A stretch of DNA of 32,563 bases from Bacteroidales bacterium UBA1195 (GTDB taxonomy: Bacteria > Bacteroidota > Bacteroidia > Bacteroidales > WCHB1-69), in NCBI GenBank assembly GCA_002309855.1, contig DBYD01000001.1:1-32563 (forward strand), given 5' to 3'. The translations under genes and the position numbers were made by a program. This document shows positions 16,204-24,477 of this stretch, in pieces. The notes under the pieces were generated by a model that worked only from the letters and a program-made list of their open reading frames with translations, did no database searches and was not told the origin of the DNA. Every line of letters begins with the position of its first letter. The first letter of the stretch is position 1.

Positions 16204-17676
16204 ATGAAAAGAAACATTCAAGTGCTATGGTTGGCGGGATTGATGCTGCTGCCTGTTTTTGGCGGGAAAGCGCAGTCCAAGTATGGAACGGACAGTGCCG
16301 CATGCGTGCAATGTCTCTCCCTTTACAGGGATGATTACAACAAAAAAAAGTATGAAGATGCCTATCCAAACTGGCGGTCGGTGTTGGACAATTGCCCGAA
16401 AGCAAGCAAGAACACCTTCGTGCACGGGCCGATCATCCTGGAGTATAAAATCAAGACGGCTAAGGCGGCAAAGGATACTGCTGCATATGAAAAGCATATC
16501 CAGGAGTTGTTCGACCTGTTTGAAATGCGTGCCCAATACTATCCGGAGGATGAGGGCTATTGCTTGGGTCAGATTGGCTTCTATACCATGAAGTACCGTG
16601 GCGCCCAGTATGAGAAGGCCTATGAGGATCTGAAAAAATCTGTGGCCATGTCAGGTTCAGGCACGCCTCCTGCGGTGCTGAACATGTACATCCAGACGGC
16701 AGAGCGCTACATGAAGAACAAACGGCTTGATGCCGATGTGGTGCTCAATGCCTACGATGAAATCACGGAGGTGCTGGATGAGGTGCTGGACAAGAGTGAG
16801 GCTGATTTCAATGCCGTGATGCGGCAGATTTACATCCTTCGGGAGCAGTTGGACAGCGCCAAACGGGGCGAGATTGACAGCACGGAGATGAACGAGGCCA
16901 TTTTTGAGGTGAAGTTTGAGGATTTGCAGAAGGATTCTGTCAAGACCTATAAGAACTACAGCAACTACACGAAGGTGGCACACAACATCGATGTGGTGGT
17001 CTCCAAATATGCCACCTGCAACAGACTGGACAGCATCTACGGCAAAAAACTGGCCCAGTCGAACGACGAGCGGCTTTTGCGGCAGGTCATCAAACTCTAC
17101 AACAAGAAGAACTGCACTTCGCCCATCTATGTGAAGGCCATCAAGGAGCTGCACAATATCGCCCCTACGGCCAGCACGGCATACTACATGGGTACCATTT
17201 GCTTCCAGGAAAGGGATTACACCCAGGCCGAGAATTATCTGAAAGAGGCTCTCTCCCTATATGAAAAGGAGTCGGACATCATCAAGACCTACCTGATGCT
17301 GGGTGAAACCTACCGCCAGCAGAAACAGTACAGCACGGCCCGTGAGTATGCGTACAAAATCTTGAAGCTGAATCCGACCAACGGACGGGCCTACATACTG
17401 ATCGGAGACCTGTATGCCTATTCCGGCTGCACCACTGATGTGCCTGGTGCCGCCAACTGGGCAGCAGCCGACAAGTACAGCAAGGCAATGGCTGTGGCTG
17501 CCGTCACCAAGGATGTGGACGAGAAGCAGCAGAAGGTGTATGATGAGGCGCAGCAGAAGCTTTCCCAAGCTGCCAGCCGTTTCCCGAAGGCGGAGACCTA
17601 TTTCCAGAGAGGTTTGCAGAAAGGGCAGACTTTCAAAGTGGAATGCTGGATTAATGAAACAACGGTCGTCCGGTAG
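16204..17676 (+). CDS. Periplasmic TPR protein of the coaX-lptC cluster
   Basis: A 490-residue exported protein: signal peptide MKRNIQVLWLAGLMLLPVFG ending near GKAQ. The N-terminal part has CVQCLSLYRDDYNKKKYEDA, a first TPR-like pair with a CxxC that could bind metal or form a disulfide. Clear TPRs lie at about 320-400 (YYMGTICFQERDYTQAENYL, TYLMLGETYRQQKQYSTARE, RAYILIGDLYAYSG). The end is a conserved globular piece with ETYFQRGLQKGQTFKVECWI. The family is common in Bacteroidales next to lptC, but its role is not established as far as I know. lptC begins 6 bases downstream, so it is in the same transcript. A scaffold in envelope assembly is a plausible guess. Confidence 0.82.
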   Translation: MKRNIQVLWLAGLMLLPVFGGKAQSKYGTDSAACVQCLSLYRDDYNKKKYEDAYPNWRSVLDNCPKASKNTFVHGPIILEYKIKTAKAAKDTAAYEKHIQELFDLFEMRAQYYPEDEGYCLGQIGFYTMKYRGAQYEKAYEDLKKSVAMSGSGTPPAVLNMYIQTAERYMKNKRLDADVVLNAYDEITEVLDEVLDKSEADFNAVMRQIYILREQLDSAKRGEIDSTEMNEAIFEVKFEDLQKDSVKTYKNYSNYTKVAHNIDVVVSKYATCNRLDSIYGKKLAQSNDERLLRQVIKLYNKKNCTSPIYVKAIKELHNIAPTASTAYYMGTICFQERDYTQAENYLKEALSLYEKESDIIKTYLMLGETYRQQKQYSTAREYAYKILKLNPTNGRAYILIGDLYAYSGCTTDVPGAANWAAADKYSKAMAVAAVTKDVDEKQQKVYDEAQQKLSQAASRFPKAETYFQRGLQKGQTFKVECWINETTVVR

Positions 17677-17682
17677 CCGTTC

Positions 17683-18246
17683 ATGAACAGGATGTCCGGC
17701 ACGAACAAAAATGGAGTAATAGCCGTCCTTTGGATGGCTATTACTTGTATGTTCTCCTGTCAGAATGATGAGGGGGTTATCAAGGACTTGTGCCATCGCG
17801 AGGCCGGACCAGCCGAAGTCTCCGAAAATCTGATGCTGTATGTGAGCCGTGCCGGAGAATTGCTTTATGTTTTTTCCGCACCGGTGTATCAGGTATATGA
17901 ATATCCAAAGCCGTTACAGGTGACTCCAAAGGGTTTGAAGGTGGTCGGGTTCAATGAGCAGGGGGACACTTCGGTCGTGCTGACGGCAGACTATGGCATC
18001 CATCGCGAAAACGAGCGGACCATGGCGGCCAAGCGTCACGTTGTCATCCGGAATCTCATCAGTGGGGAGGTTGTGGAGACTGAACACATTGTGTGGGATA
18101 TGGATGCCCACCGGATTTATTCGAACACCCAGACCAAACAGACCCGTCCGGACGGCTCAGTATATATCGGCGAAAGTTTTGAGTCGGACGAAAGCTTTGA
18201 GCATTATACCATTGTAAAGCCGAAAATGGTCATTTATGAAGAGTAG
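17683..18246 (+). CDS. lptC: LPS export periplasmic protein LptC-like lipoprotein
   Basis: The 187-residue protein has a hydrophobic N-terminal segment ending in MFSCQND, a plausible lipobox with Cys at about residue 26. The body is the LptC/OstA-like beta-jellyroll: NLMLYVSRAGELLYVFSAPV, VVLTADYGIHRENERTMAAK and ETEHIVWDMDAHRIYSNTQT, then FESDESFEHYTIVKPK. LptC passes LPS from the LptBFG transporter to the periplasmic LptA bridge. E. coli LptC is membrane-anchored by a helix; a lipid anchor is common in Bacteroidetes. The start could also be the Met 9 bases downstream. It follows the TPR gene by 6 bases and the next gene begins 3 bases after its stop. Confidence 0.85.
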   Translation: MNRMSGTNKNGVIAVLWMAITCMFSCQNDEGVIKDLCHREAGPAEVSENLMLYVSRAGELLYVFSAPVYQVYEYPKPLQVTPKGLKVVGFNEQGDTSVVLTADYGIHRENERTMAAKRHVVIRNLISGEVVETEHIVWDMDAHRIYSNTQTKQTRPDGSVYIGESFESDESFEHYTIVKPKMVIYEE

Positions 18247-18249
18247 GAC

Positions 18250-19794
18250 ATGTCGTGCAGAATAGGCTTATGCCGGGTTATGGGGCTTTTGCTGCTGTGC
18301 CTTCATGCGGAGGCGCAGTCTCCAATTGAGAATCTGCGCAAATACAATTCCTTCAGGGAGAGGTTCAACAGGGAATTCCTGTACCGGACGGAGGATGCCT
18401 CAGTCCAGGGGTCATACCTGCCGATGGAGAGCCGGCAAACGGCATCAGACGGCTCAGTGACTGCCTATTGGGCGGACGGTACCTGGTGGCTGGGCCATTA
18501 TGTTGCCATGCTTGCCACGGAGCAGGCGCGGCTGAAACTGGAGGGGGATTCCGTCGCCGCACTTCGGACTTTGGAGGACTTGCGTCAGGCCTTGCGCGCG
18601 TATGACAGGCTGGATGCGTGGGCCGAACCATGCTGGGGCGGTGACAGCTGCACCAACGGCTTCTATCTTCGGGACGATATTCCTGCGGAGATGGCGGAGG
18701 TGTTGGGTGTAGGGCGCATTCTCAGCGACTATGCGCAGCATTGCGGTGACAGCCAGTCTCTTTCAAACGGCCCTTCACAGGATCAGGCATGGGCTTCATT
18801 TATGGGTCTGGCACTGGTTCAGGCTCTGACCGATGATACGTTGCTACATGCGCAATCCGCATCTGTCGTACGAAGGCTTTTGAAAGCCATGCAGTATACC
18901 GATGCCAAGGGAAATGAATCCTGGCAGGTGACCAATCCGGTAACCGGTGATGTGATGCAGCCCTCGTCAGATATCCAATGGCTGCGTTATGCCCATTCAA
19001 GGGCGTTTGAATGCTTGACGGGCGACAGCATGGTTTTCGGCCAGGCACAGTCGCTTGTTTCCCGACAAACATGGTCGCTTATCCAACAGAATTTTACGTT
19101 GGACAGGAAGGGGCACTACAACTGGTACGGTGTGATGGCACTTTCCACGGTCATTAACGAGAAGGGTTCGGATATGTCCGCCTGCACATGTGATTGGCTG
19201 GTGGGGAGGTCGCAGGAGCTTGCGCGGCTCCGCCCCGATCTGCAGCAGCCCATGGTTTTCCCACATTTTCCGCTGATAAGCCTGCTGCTTTATCCCCAAA
19301 AGCCAAAATCGTTGCCGAATGCCTCGCAGTACGAGTCCATTCTTGATGCCGCTCCATCCGGAGGAGCTTTCCGCCGATATTCGGACGGTGCTTGGGACGC
19401 TACGCCGGCGCCATGGAACAGCCTTTCGCTCTTTTGCCCCTGGCATTTGGAGGAGGGGAATTTCAACATGCTGGACTACATGTTGCTCTATAACCTATAT
19501 CGGCTGGTTTATGCTCCGGAAAAGCCGCAGTCTGTAGTTGAGCGTGCTCCTGTCCGGGTGAATGTTTACCCGAATCCGACTTCCGGAAGGCTGTGGCTGG
19601 AATATTCCGGCGAATCCCAGGTGAATGTGTGCCGTCTTTATGATTTGCAGGGAAGGCTGCTGAAACAGATATATTTGCGGGAGAAGAGCACGGAACTTGA
19701 TCTGACGGATTATGCTCCGGGCTGCTACCTGTTGCAGCTTTCGGACGGCAACAGTCGTATGGCTGTGGTGAAGGTGATGAAAAACAATCATTAA
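18250..19794 (+). CDS. Secreted protein of unknown family with C-terminal T9SS sorting domain
   Basis: I do not recognise the main domain. The 514-residue protein has a signal peptide ending near LCLHAEAQ. A helical-looking region at about 55-425 holds many Trp/Tyr and His motifs: YWADGTWWLGHYVAMLATE, NGFYLRDDIP, NGPSQDQAWASFMGLALVQ, HYNWYGVMALSTVINEKGS, FPHFPLISLLLYPQ and FNMLDYMLLYNLYRLVY. The last ~80 residues are a typical type A T9SS sorting domain (VNVYPNPTSGRLWLEYSGES, then CRLYDLQGRLLKQIYL), so it should cross the outer membrane by T9SS. The gene starts 3 bases after lptC, and its paralog follows after 18 bases. The pattern of conserved Trp, Asp, Gln and His suggests an enzyme, perhaps of alpha/alpha-toroid type, but that is speculation. 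Confidence 0.8.
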   Translation: MSCRIGLCRVMGLLLLCLHAEAQSPIENLRKYNSFRERFNREFLYRTEDASVQGSYLPMESRQTASDGSVTAYWADGTWWLGHYVAMLATEQARLKLEGDSVAALRTLEDLRQALRAYDRLDAWAEPCWGGDSCTNGFYLRDDIPAEMAEVLGVGRILSDYAQHCGDSQSLSNGPSQDQAWASFMGLALVQALTDDTLLHAQSASVVRRLLKAMQYTDAKGNESWQVTNPVTGDVMQPSSDIQWLRYAHSRAFECLTGDSMVFGQAQSLVSRQTWSLIQQNFTLDRKGHYNWYGVMALSTVINEKGSDMSACTCDWLVGRSQELARLRPDLQQPMVFPHFPLISLLLYPQKPKSLPNASQYESILDAAPSGGAFRRYSDGAWDATPAPWNSLSLFCPWHLEEGNFNMLDYMLLYNLYRLVYAPEKPQSVVERAPVRVNVYPNPTSGRLWLEYSGESQVNVCRLYDLQGRLLKQIYLREKSTELDLTDYAPGCYLLQLSDGNSRMAVVKVMKNNH

Positions 19795-19812
19795 CTAAAA
19801 AAATAACGAACC

Positions 19813-21090
19813 ATGAAAAAACACTTTGTGACTTTGTTCCTGCTTGTGATATGTATCGTATCCGCATTTTCGCAGACAACTGAGCTGAACCGTATGAAAT
19901 ATGACTTTTACCGCATGAACCTGCTTACGAAGTTCATGTTTTTTTCCGATGACGGCATGAAACAGGGGACCTGCCAGCCTATGGAGTCTCTGCGCAGCGA
20001 AAGGGATGGCGGAAAAACCGCCTATTGGGCGGACGGCACATGGTGGCAGGGGCATTACATCGCGCTGCTTGCCACGGAATATGCCCGCCTTCGGATGGAG
20101 GGGGACACACTTTCGGCCTCTTCCACACTAAGGGAGCTGCATCAGGCCCTGCGTGTATATGTCCGGCTGGATTCAGTGGCCGAGACCTGCTGGAACGGCC
20201 GTCCGGTATGCAACGGCTTTTATCTGCGGGACGATGTTCCCGGATCCATGGGTTTTGACGGGCTTAAGATCGTAAGCGATTACCAGCGCCGATGTGGGGA
20301 TACGCTCTCCACATCGAACGGGCCGTCGCAGGACCAGGCCTGGGCAACCTATCTCGGTCTGGCGCTTGTGCTGCGGCTTGTGGATGGTGACAGCACGGCG
20401 GAGGTGCGTGAACTGGCGGCGAATGTCGCACGGCAGATGGTGCGTGGAATGCAGCACACCGATTCCAAAGGGCGGGAACACTGGCAGGTGGTGAATCCCG
20501 TGAACGGACTTTTAGTGCAGAAGGAGGGGGATATACAGTGGCTGAAATATGCCCATGCAAGGGCGTATCAGGTGCTGACAGGGGAGGAAACCCGTTTCGG
20601 GAAAGCCCTTTCCGCCACCTCACGGCGCACATTCAGGGTGATACAGAACAATTTCCTTATAGACAAGCACGGCCATTTCAACTGGTACGGCGTGCTGGCG
20701 CTCTCCACTGTCATAAACGAGAAGGGCAGTGGAGGCAGATGTACCTACGACTGGCTTGTGGACCGCACGCAGGCTCTTGCCAAAAAGCGTCCCGATCTGG
20801 AGCAGCCCATCATGTTCCCACATTTTCCGCTCATAAGTCTTTTGCTTTATCCGCAGCAGCCCTCCAAAATGCTGCCGGCCTCATTCTATGAGGGTTTGTT
20901 GGGCGGTGCACCGAATAATGGGGCGTACCGCAGGGTGCTTCCTGATGGTCAGGTGGAGCATGCGGATGCCCCATGGCACACACTTTCCCTCTTCTGTCCG
21001 TGGCACAACGAGGATACAGGCGATTTCAACATGATTGACTACATGTTGCTATATAATCTTTACCGTCTGGTCTATAGCGACGTGCGTTAG
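19813..21090 (+). CDS. Secreted paralog of the preceding protein, without sorting domain
   Basis: A 425-residue protein with a signal peptide (MKKHFVTLFLLVICIVSAFSQ). It aligns with the upstream protein along its whole main domain: YWADGTWWQGHYIALLATE, CNGFYLRDDVPGSM, NGPSQDQAWATYLGLALV, HFNWYGVLALSTVINEKGS, FPHFPLISLLLYPQ and FNMIDYMLLYNLYRLVYSDV. It ends right after that last motif, where the upstream protein continues into its T9SS sorting domain. So it is expected to stay in the periplasm, or to be exported by another route. The two genes are a tandem duplication with clear divergence. Its stop overlaps the end of the facing truA by 4 bases. Function unknown. Confidence 0.8.
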   Translation: MKKHFVTLFLLVICIVSAFSQTTELNRMKYDFYRMNLLTKFMFFSDDGMKQGTCQPMESLRSERDGGKTAYWADGTWWQGHYIALLATEYARLRMEGDTLSASSTLRELHQALRVYVRLDSVAETCWNGRPVCNGFYLRDDVPGSMGFDGLKIVSDYQRRCGDTLSTSNGPSQDQAWATYLGLALVLRLVDGDSTAEVRELAANVARQMVRGMQHTDSKGREHWQVVNPVNGLLVQKEGDIQWLKYAHARAYQVLTGEETRFGKALSATSRRTFRVIQNNFLIDKHGHFNWYGVLALSTVINEKGSGGRCTYDWLVDRTQALAKKRPDLEQPIMFPHFPLISLLLYPQQPSKMLPASFYEGLLGGAPNNGAYRRVLPDGQVEHADAPWHTLSLFCPWHNEDTGDFNMIDYMLLYNLYRLVYSDVR

Positions 21091-21839
21091 GGCAGGAAAA
21101 TATTCTCCGGATATGTTATCCGGACAAGCGAAAGCGCGTGTGCCGGAACGGAAGTCCCGGCCTGGCAGCGGTCCTTCGCCTCAATAAGCCGGGAGAATCC
21201 CTCTTCATCAAGCTTGCCTCTTCCAACCTCCAGCAGTGTGCCGACAATCGCCCTCACCATATTGCGCAGGAATCGGTCGGCGGTGATTTCAAAAAACCAT
21301 CCTGACTCATCCTCATGCCATTCCGCATGGGATATGACACAGTTGTTTGTCTTTGTTTGGGTGTGCGCTTTTGAAAAGCTGGTGAAGTCCCGATATTTGC
21401 CAAGCAGCGCGGCGCAGCGGTTCATCGCCTCGAAATCGGGCTGGAAATAGAGACGGTAGGAGTATTCTGTGAAAAAGGGCTGTTTTGCCGTGTGTATCCT
21501 GTAGCGGTAGGTGCGTGAGAGGGCGTCGAAGCGGGCGTGCGCCTCCGGGCGGACCGGCAGTATGTCGTACACGGCAATATCCTCCGGCAAAAAGGCGTTG
21601 ATGCGGTGGAGCCACTGCCGTTTCTCTTCCAATAGTGGGGTTTCCGTGTCGAAATGGGCGTAGAAGTCCGCTGCATGCACGCCGGTGTCGGTACGTCCCG
21701 CTCCGGTCACGGCAATCTTTTCCCTGAAAAGGGCGGAGAGGCAGTTTTCCATCAGCTCCTGCACCGTCGGGCGGTCCGGCTGCACCTGCCAGCCGTAATA
21801 GTTGCATCCGTTATATGCCATGTGGAGAAAGTAGCGCAT
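21087..21839 (-). CDS. truA: tRNA pseudouridine synthase A
   Basis: TruA makes pseudouridine at positions 38-40 of the tRNA anticodon arm. The 250 residues start MRYFLHMAYNGCNYYGWQVQ, the standard opening. The catalytic Asp is in VTGAGRTDTGVHAADFYAHF; further motifs are FDALSRTYRYRIHT, RDFTSFSKAHTQTKTNNCVI and DRFLRNMVRAIVGTLLEVGR. An in-frame ATG 90 bases upstream would add a basic, Ala/Arg-rich stretch that lies inside nth and has no family counterpart, so I start at 21839. The start is one base after the nth stop. Last gene of the minus-strand set; its end overlaps the facing paralog gene by 4 bases. Confidence 0.96.
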   Translation of the reverse strand: MRYFLHMAYNGCNYYGWQVQPDRPTVQELMENCLSALFREKIAVTGAGRTDTGVHAADFYAHFDTETPLLEEKRQWLHRINAFLPEDIAVYDILPVRPEAHARFDALSRTYRYRIHTAKQPFFTEYSYRLYFQPDFEAMNRCAALLGKYRDFTSFSKAHTQTKTNNCVISHAEWHEDESGWFFEITADRFLRNMVRAIVGTLLEVGRGKLDEEGFSRLIEAKDRCQAGTSVPAHALSLVRITYPENIFLP

Positions 21840-21840
21840 G

Positions 21841-22488
21841 TCACTTCTGGTTTTGTTTCCTGTTGTAGTGGCGGCAGGCCTCGCGCACGCCGCATTCCGC
21901 GCAATGCGGGTTTCGTGCTGTGCACACATAGCGGCCGTGCAGGATGAGCCAGTGGTGGGCGATGGGAATATCTTTCTCCGACAGATTGGCCACCAGCTGC
22001 CGTTCTGTTTCCAATGGCGTTTTTGCCCCGGTTGTTAGTCCGATGCGGTCCGATACTCTGAAGACATGCGTGTCCACCGCCATGGCCGGCCTGTTGAACC
22101 ATACTGCTGAAACCACATTGGCTGTTTTGCGCCCCACACCGGGCAGCTGCTGCATTTCTTCAATGTCATCCGGCACCGTGCCATGAAAGCGTTCTGTAAG
22201 CATTTCGGCCATCCCCTTCAGGTGCCTTGCCTTGCTGTTGGGGTAGGAGATGCTCTTTATTTTCTCGTAAATCTCATCCACCGAAGCTTGGGCGAGCCGT
22301 TCCGCATCCGGAAAGGCCTCGAAGAAGGCCGGGGTGGTCATGTTCACGCGCTTGTCGGTGCATTGGGCGGAGAGCATGACCGCAACCAGCAGCTCGTATG
22401 CGTTGCCGAAATGCAGCTCGCTGGCCGCATCCGGCATGTTGCGGCGGAAATGTTCCGTGACGTATGCGTAGCGTTCCTTTTTATTCAT
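21841..22488 (-). CDS. nth: Endonuclease III (DNA glycosylase/AP lyase)
   Basis: Nth removes oxidised pyrimidines and nicks the abasic site. The 215-residue protein has the helix-hairpin-helix LPGVGRKTANVVSAVWF, holding the catalytic Lys in GRKTA, and the catalytic Asp in AVDTHVFRVSDRIGL. The four-Cys iron-sulfur loop is near the C-terminus, spaced C-x6-C-x2-C-x5-C (CTARNPHCAECGVREAC), an exact family match. I chose MNKKERYAYV as the start because the longer in-frame version adds a basic stretch inside the upstream gene. The start overlaps the DUF4369 stop by 8 bases, and truA follows one base after the stop. Confidence 0.96.
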   Translation of the reverse strand: MNKKERYAYVTEHFRRNMPDAASELHFGNAYELLVAVMLSAQCTDKRVNMTTPAFFEAFPDAERLAQASVDEIYEKIKSISYPNSKARHLKGMAEMLTERFHGTVPDDIEEMQQLPGVGRKTANVVSAVWFNRPAMAVDTHVFRVSDRIGLTTGAKTPLETERQLVANLSEKDIPIAHHWLILHGRYVCTARNPHCAECGVREACRHYNRKQNQK

Positions 22489-23182
22489 ACTCAAATTCCT
22501 CCTGCAATGCCTTGATGTGCGGATTGTCCGGATGGGCCGCAACCAGCTTCTCCTTCATCATCCGGTACAGTGCGGAATCATTCTGTTCCGAGAAAAAGCG
22601 GTTAACGCCAATCCGTTGGTGGAAGATAGAGATGGCCGCAAGTTCGGACGGGTGGTTTTCAATCAGTGCGGCAAGCGCCGACTTGCAGGCGAGGAAATGG
22701 GTGTAATAGCAGCTGTCGAGTGAAGGCGGGGGCGGGCTGTTTGTCCGCTGCGCCTCCATGAATATCCGGCTGAGCGAGTCGGTAAGCCGGTACATTTCAT
22801 GCACTCTGCGGTTGGTCTCCCACAGCATTTGGGACGAGATGTTCCCGTCGACGCGGTAGCTGCCGATGAGGTTTCTGGCATCCCCTGAAAATGTGAGGTT
22901 GTCGTTGACGCCCGCCACAAAGGGAATCAGGCTCGTGTCGTTCGCCCGCAGCCGGTAAATACCTTCATATTCGGGTTTGAAGCGGTAGTTGAAGTTCCCG
23001 TTGACAAGAAGTATCGTGTCGAGTGTCACAACTGTCTTCTCGGGGGTGATTTCGTCCAGGAACAGAATGCCGCCGCTGTTTTCAAAATGTCCGGAAAGGC
23101 TGGTGCCGGAAGGGGTGCATCCGTACAGCAGCACGGCCGTCAGGCCGATGGCCAACATCCGCAGAATAAAACGCTCAGTCAT
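22481..23182 (-). CDS. DUF4369-domain lipoprotein
   Basis: The 233-residue protein has a lipoprotein signal: hydrophobic LRMLAIGLTAVLLYGCTPSG with Cys near residue 22. The region of about 25-120 (GHFENSGGILFLDEITPEKT, VVTLDTILLVNGNFNYRF, then RLRANDTSLIPFVAGVNDN) is a DUF4369-type beta-rich domain. In Bacteroidetes this domain normally precedes a thioredoxin/AhpC-like domain. Here the C-terminal half is instead helical and charged (IENHPSELAAISIFHQRIGV), with no CXXC. It still carries the ENHPxSxAAxxxxxQ-like helix that links the two domains in full-length members, so it looks like a family member that ends before the redox domain. Overlaps its neighbours by 8 bases on both sides. Function unknown. 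Confidence 0.75.
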   Translation of the reverse strand: MTERFILRMLAIGLTAVLLYGCTPSGTSLSGHFENSGGILFLDEITPEKTVVTLDTILLVNGNFNYRFKPEYEGIYRLRANDTSLIPFVAGVNDNLTFSGDARNLIGSYRVDGNISSQMLWETNRRVHEMYRLTDSLSRIFMEAQRTNSPPPPSLDSCYYTHFLACKSALAALIENHPSELAAISIFHQRIGVNRFFSEQNDSALYRMMKEKLVAAHPDNPHIKALQEEFEYE

Positions 23183-23903
23183 TGCTTCTGGCGAAAATGC
23201 GCAGCAGGTAGAGGAATAGGTTGATGAAGTCCAGATAGAGGCTCAGCGCACAATAGACCCCCATTTTCCGCGCCATGTCGCTGTCGGCCTCAATGTAAGT
23301 GCTCATGCGTCGGATGCTGTTGACATCCCAGGCGGTGAGTCCTGCAAAAAGAATCACGCCGAGAATGCTGATGATCCATTCGGCACGGGTGCTGTGTGTG
23401 AACGCGCATACCACGGAGGCGATTATCAGGCCGATAAGCGCCATGAAGAGTATTGAGCCGAATCTGCTCAGATCCATTGGGGTAACATAGCCCGCAATGG
23501 CCATGGCCGCAAACATGCCTGAGGCCACCAGAAATGCCTTTGTGATTGTCGATCCGGTGAAGATGATGAATATGTAGCTCAGGCTCATCCCCATCAGTAT
23601 GGCATAGATGACGAAAAGCAGGGTCAGGGTGGATGTCCGCATCTTGTTAAGGCCGAGGCTCATGGCTATTACCATGGCGAGCGGGCTGAGGGTCACAACC
23701 CAGCCAAGGCCGCTCATGCCCGTCTCGGTGTATAGCAGCCCGACCAGGCTTGAGTTGGCGAAAAGCCATGCGGTGAGGGCGGTTATTCCCAACGCGACGA
23801 ACATCCAGGTGAAGACGCTGCGCATCAGGGATGAGGCCTCCTCGGCAATTATTGTTCCGGATACCGGATTCTGTTCCTTCGAGTGAAAAGGTGCTAATTC
23901 CAT
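23175..23903 (-). CDS. Bax inhibitor-1/YccA family membrane protein
   Basis: The 242-residue protein has about seven hydrophobic helices from residue 30 onward: VFTWMFVALGITALTAWLFA, then VTLSPLAMVIAMSLGL, LLFVIYAILMGMSLSYIFII, FLVASGMFAAMAIAGYVTPM, ILFMALIGLIIASVVCAF and IISILGVILFAGLTAWDVNS. The end, YCALSLYLDFINLFLYLLRI, is the conserved family tail with its Asp, part of the pH-sensing pair in bacterial calcium-leak homologs such as BsYetJ. Its role here is unknown; E. coli YccA interacts with FtsH. It is the first gene of the minus-strand set and overlaps the DUF4369 gene by 8 bases. The 141-base gap to dut is divergent. Confidence 0.93.
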   Translation of the reverse strand: MELAPFHSKEQNPVSGTIIAEEASSLMRSVFTWMFVALGITALTAWLFANSSLVGLLYTETGMSGLGWVVTLSPLAMVIAMSLGLNKMRTSTLTLLFVIYAILMGMSLSYIFIIFTGSTITKAFLVASGMFAAMAIAGYVTPMDLSRFGSILFMALIGLIIASVVCAFTHSTRAEWIISILGVILFAGLTAWDVNSIRRMSTYIEADSDMARKMGVYCALSLYLDFINLFLYLLRIFARSND

Positions 23904-23993
23904 GTCATTCCTTATTTTTACTGTTTATTATTTTCCAGAAAACGCATCATTGCGCGTATTATTGTTTCAAAATGAATTTTTTTATGTGGTGGC

Positions 23994-24026
23994 TGTGCAA
24001 ACGTATTTGGATTTCATGTATATTTG
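23994..24026 (+). promoter_or_regulatory. Bacteroidetes-type promoter for dut
   Basis: TGTG (one mismatch to TTTG) at 23994-23997, 21 bases, then TATATTTG at 24019-24026 followed by C, an exact -7 match. The ATG of dut is 18 bases further on, so the leader is about ten bases. Confidence 0.65.
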
Positions 24027-24044
24027 CACTTTTAATTCAGACAG

Positions 24045-24476
24045 ATGAAAGTAAAGATTATCAATCATTCGAAACATGCGCTGCCGGCATACGGGACAAT
24101 CGCTTCGGCAGGTATGGACCTTCGTGCAAGCCTGGAGGAGGATGTCGTGCTGCAACCTATGGGCCGGGAACTGGTTCCCACCGGTCTTTTTATTGAATTG
24201 CCTGTCGGTTTTGAGGCACAGATACGTCCTCGCAGCGGATTGGCTATAAAGCATGGGATCACAGTGTTGAATTCACCTGGCACAATTGATGCCGACTACC
24301 GTGGGGAAATCAAAATCATCCTTGCCAACCTCTCCAACGAACCGTTTGTGGTCAAGGATGGTGAACGTATCGCCCAAATGGTTGTGGCACGCCATGAGCA
24401 GGTGGAATGGATTGAGGTGGAGACGCTGGAGGATACTGAACGTGGTGCCGGAGGTTTCGGACATACTGGTAGGTGA
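24045..24476 (+). CDS. dut: dUTP diphosphatase
   Basis: Dut hydrolyses dUTP to dUMP, which keeps uracil out of DNA and feeds thymidylate synthesis. The 143-residue trimeric-type enzyme shows all five motifs: ASAGMDLRAS (motif 1), RPRSGLAIKHGI (motif 2 into 3), LNSPGTIDADYRGEIKIIL with the catalytic Asp region (motif 3), DGERIAQMVV (motif 4) and the C-terminal GAGGFGHTGR (motif 5, the flexible arm). The start is 18 bases after a clear -7 box. The next gene begins one base after its stop, so the two are cotranscribed. Confidence 0.97.
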   Translation: MKVKIINHSKHALPAYGTIASAGMDLRASLEEDVVLQPMGRELVPTGLFIELPVGFEAQIRPRSGLAIKHGITVLNSPGTIDADYRGEIKIILANLSNEPFVVKDGERIAQMVVARHEQVEWIEVETLEDTERGAGGFGHTGR

Positions 24477-24477
24477 G

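Noticed and set aside
21840..21929. N-terminal extension of TruA
   Set aside because: The added stretch is basic Ala/Arg-rich sequence inside nth in another frame, with no counterpart in the family, whereas MRYFLHMAYNG is the standard TruA start.
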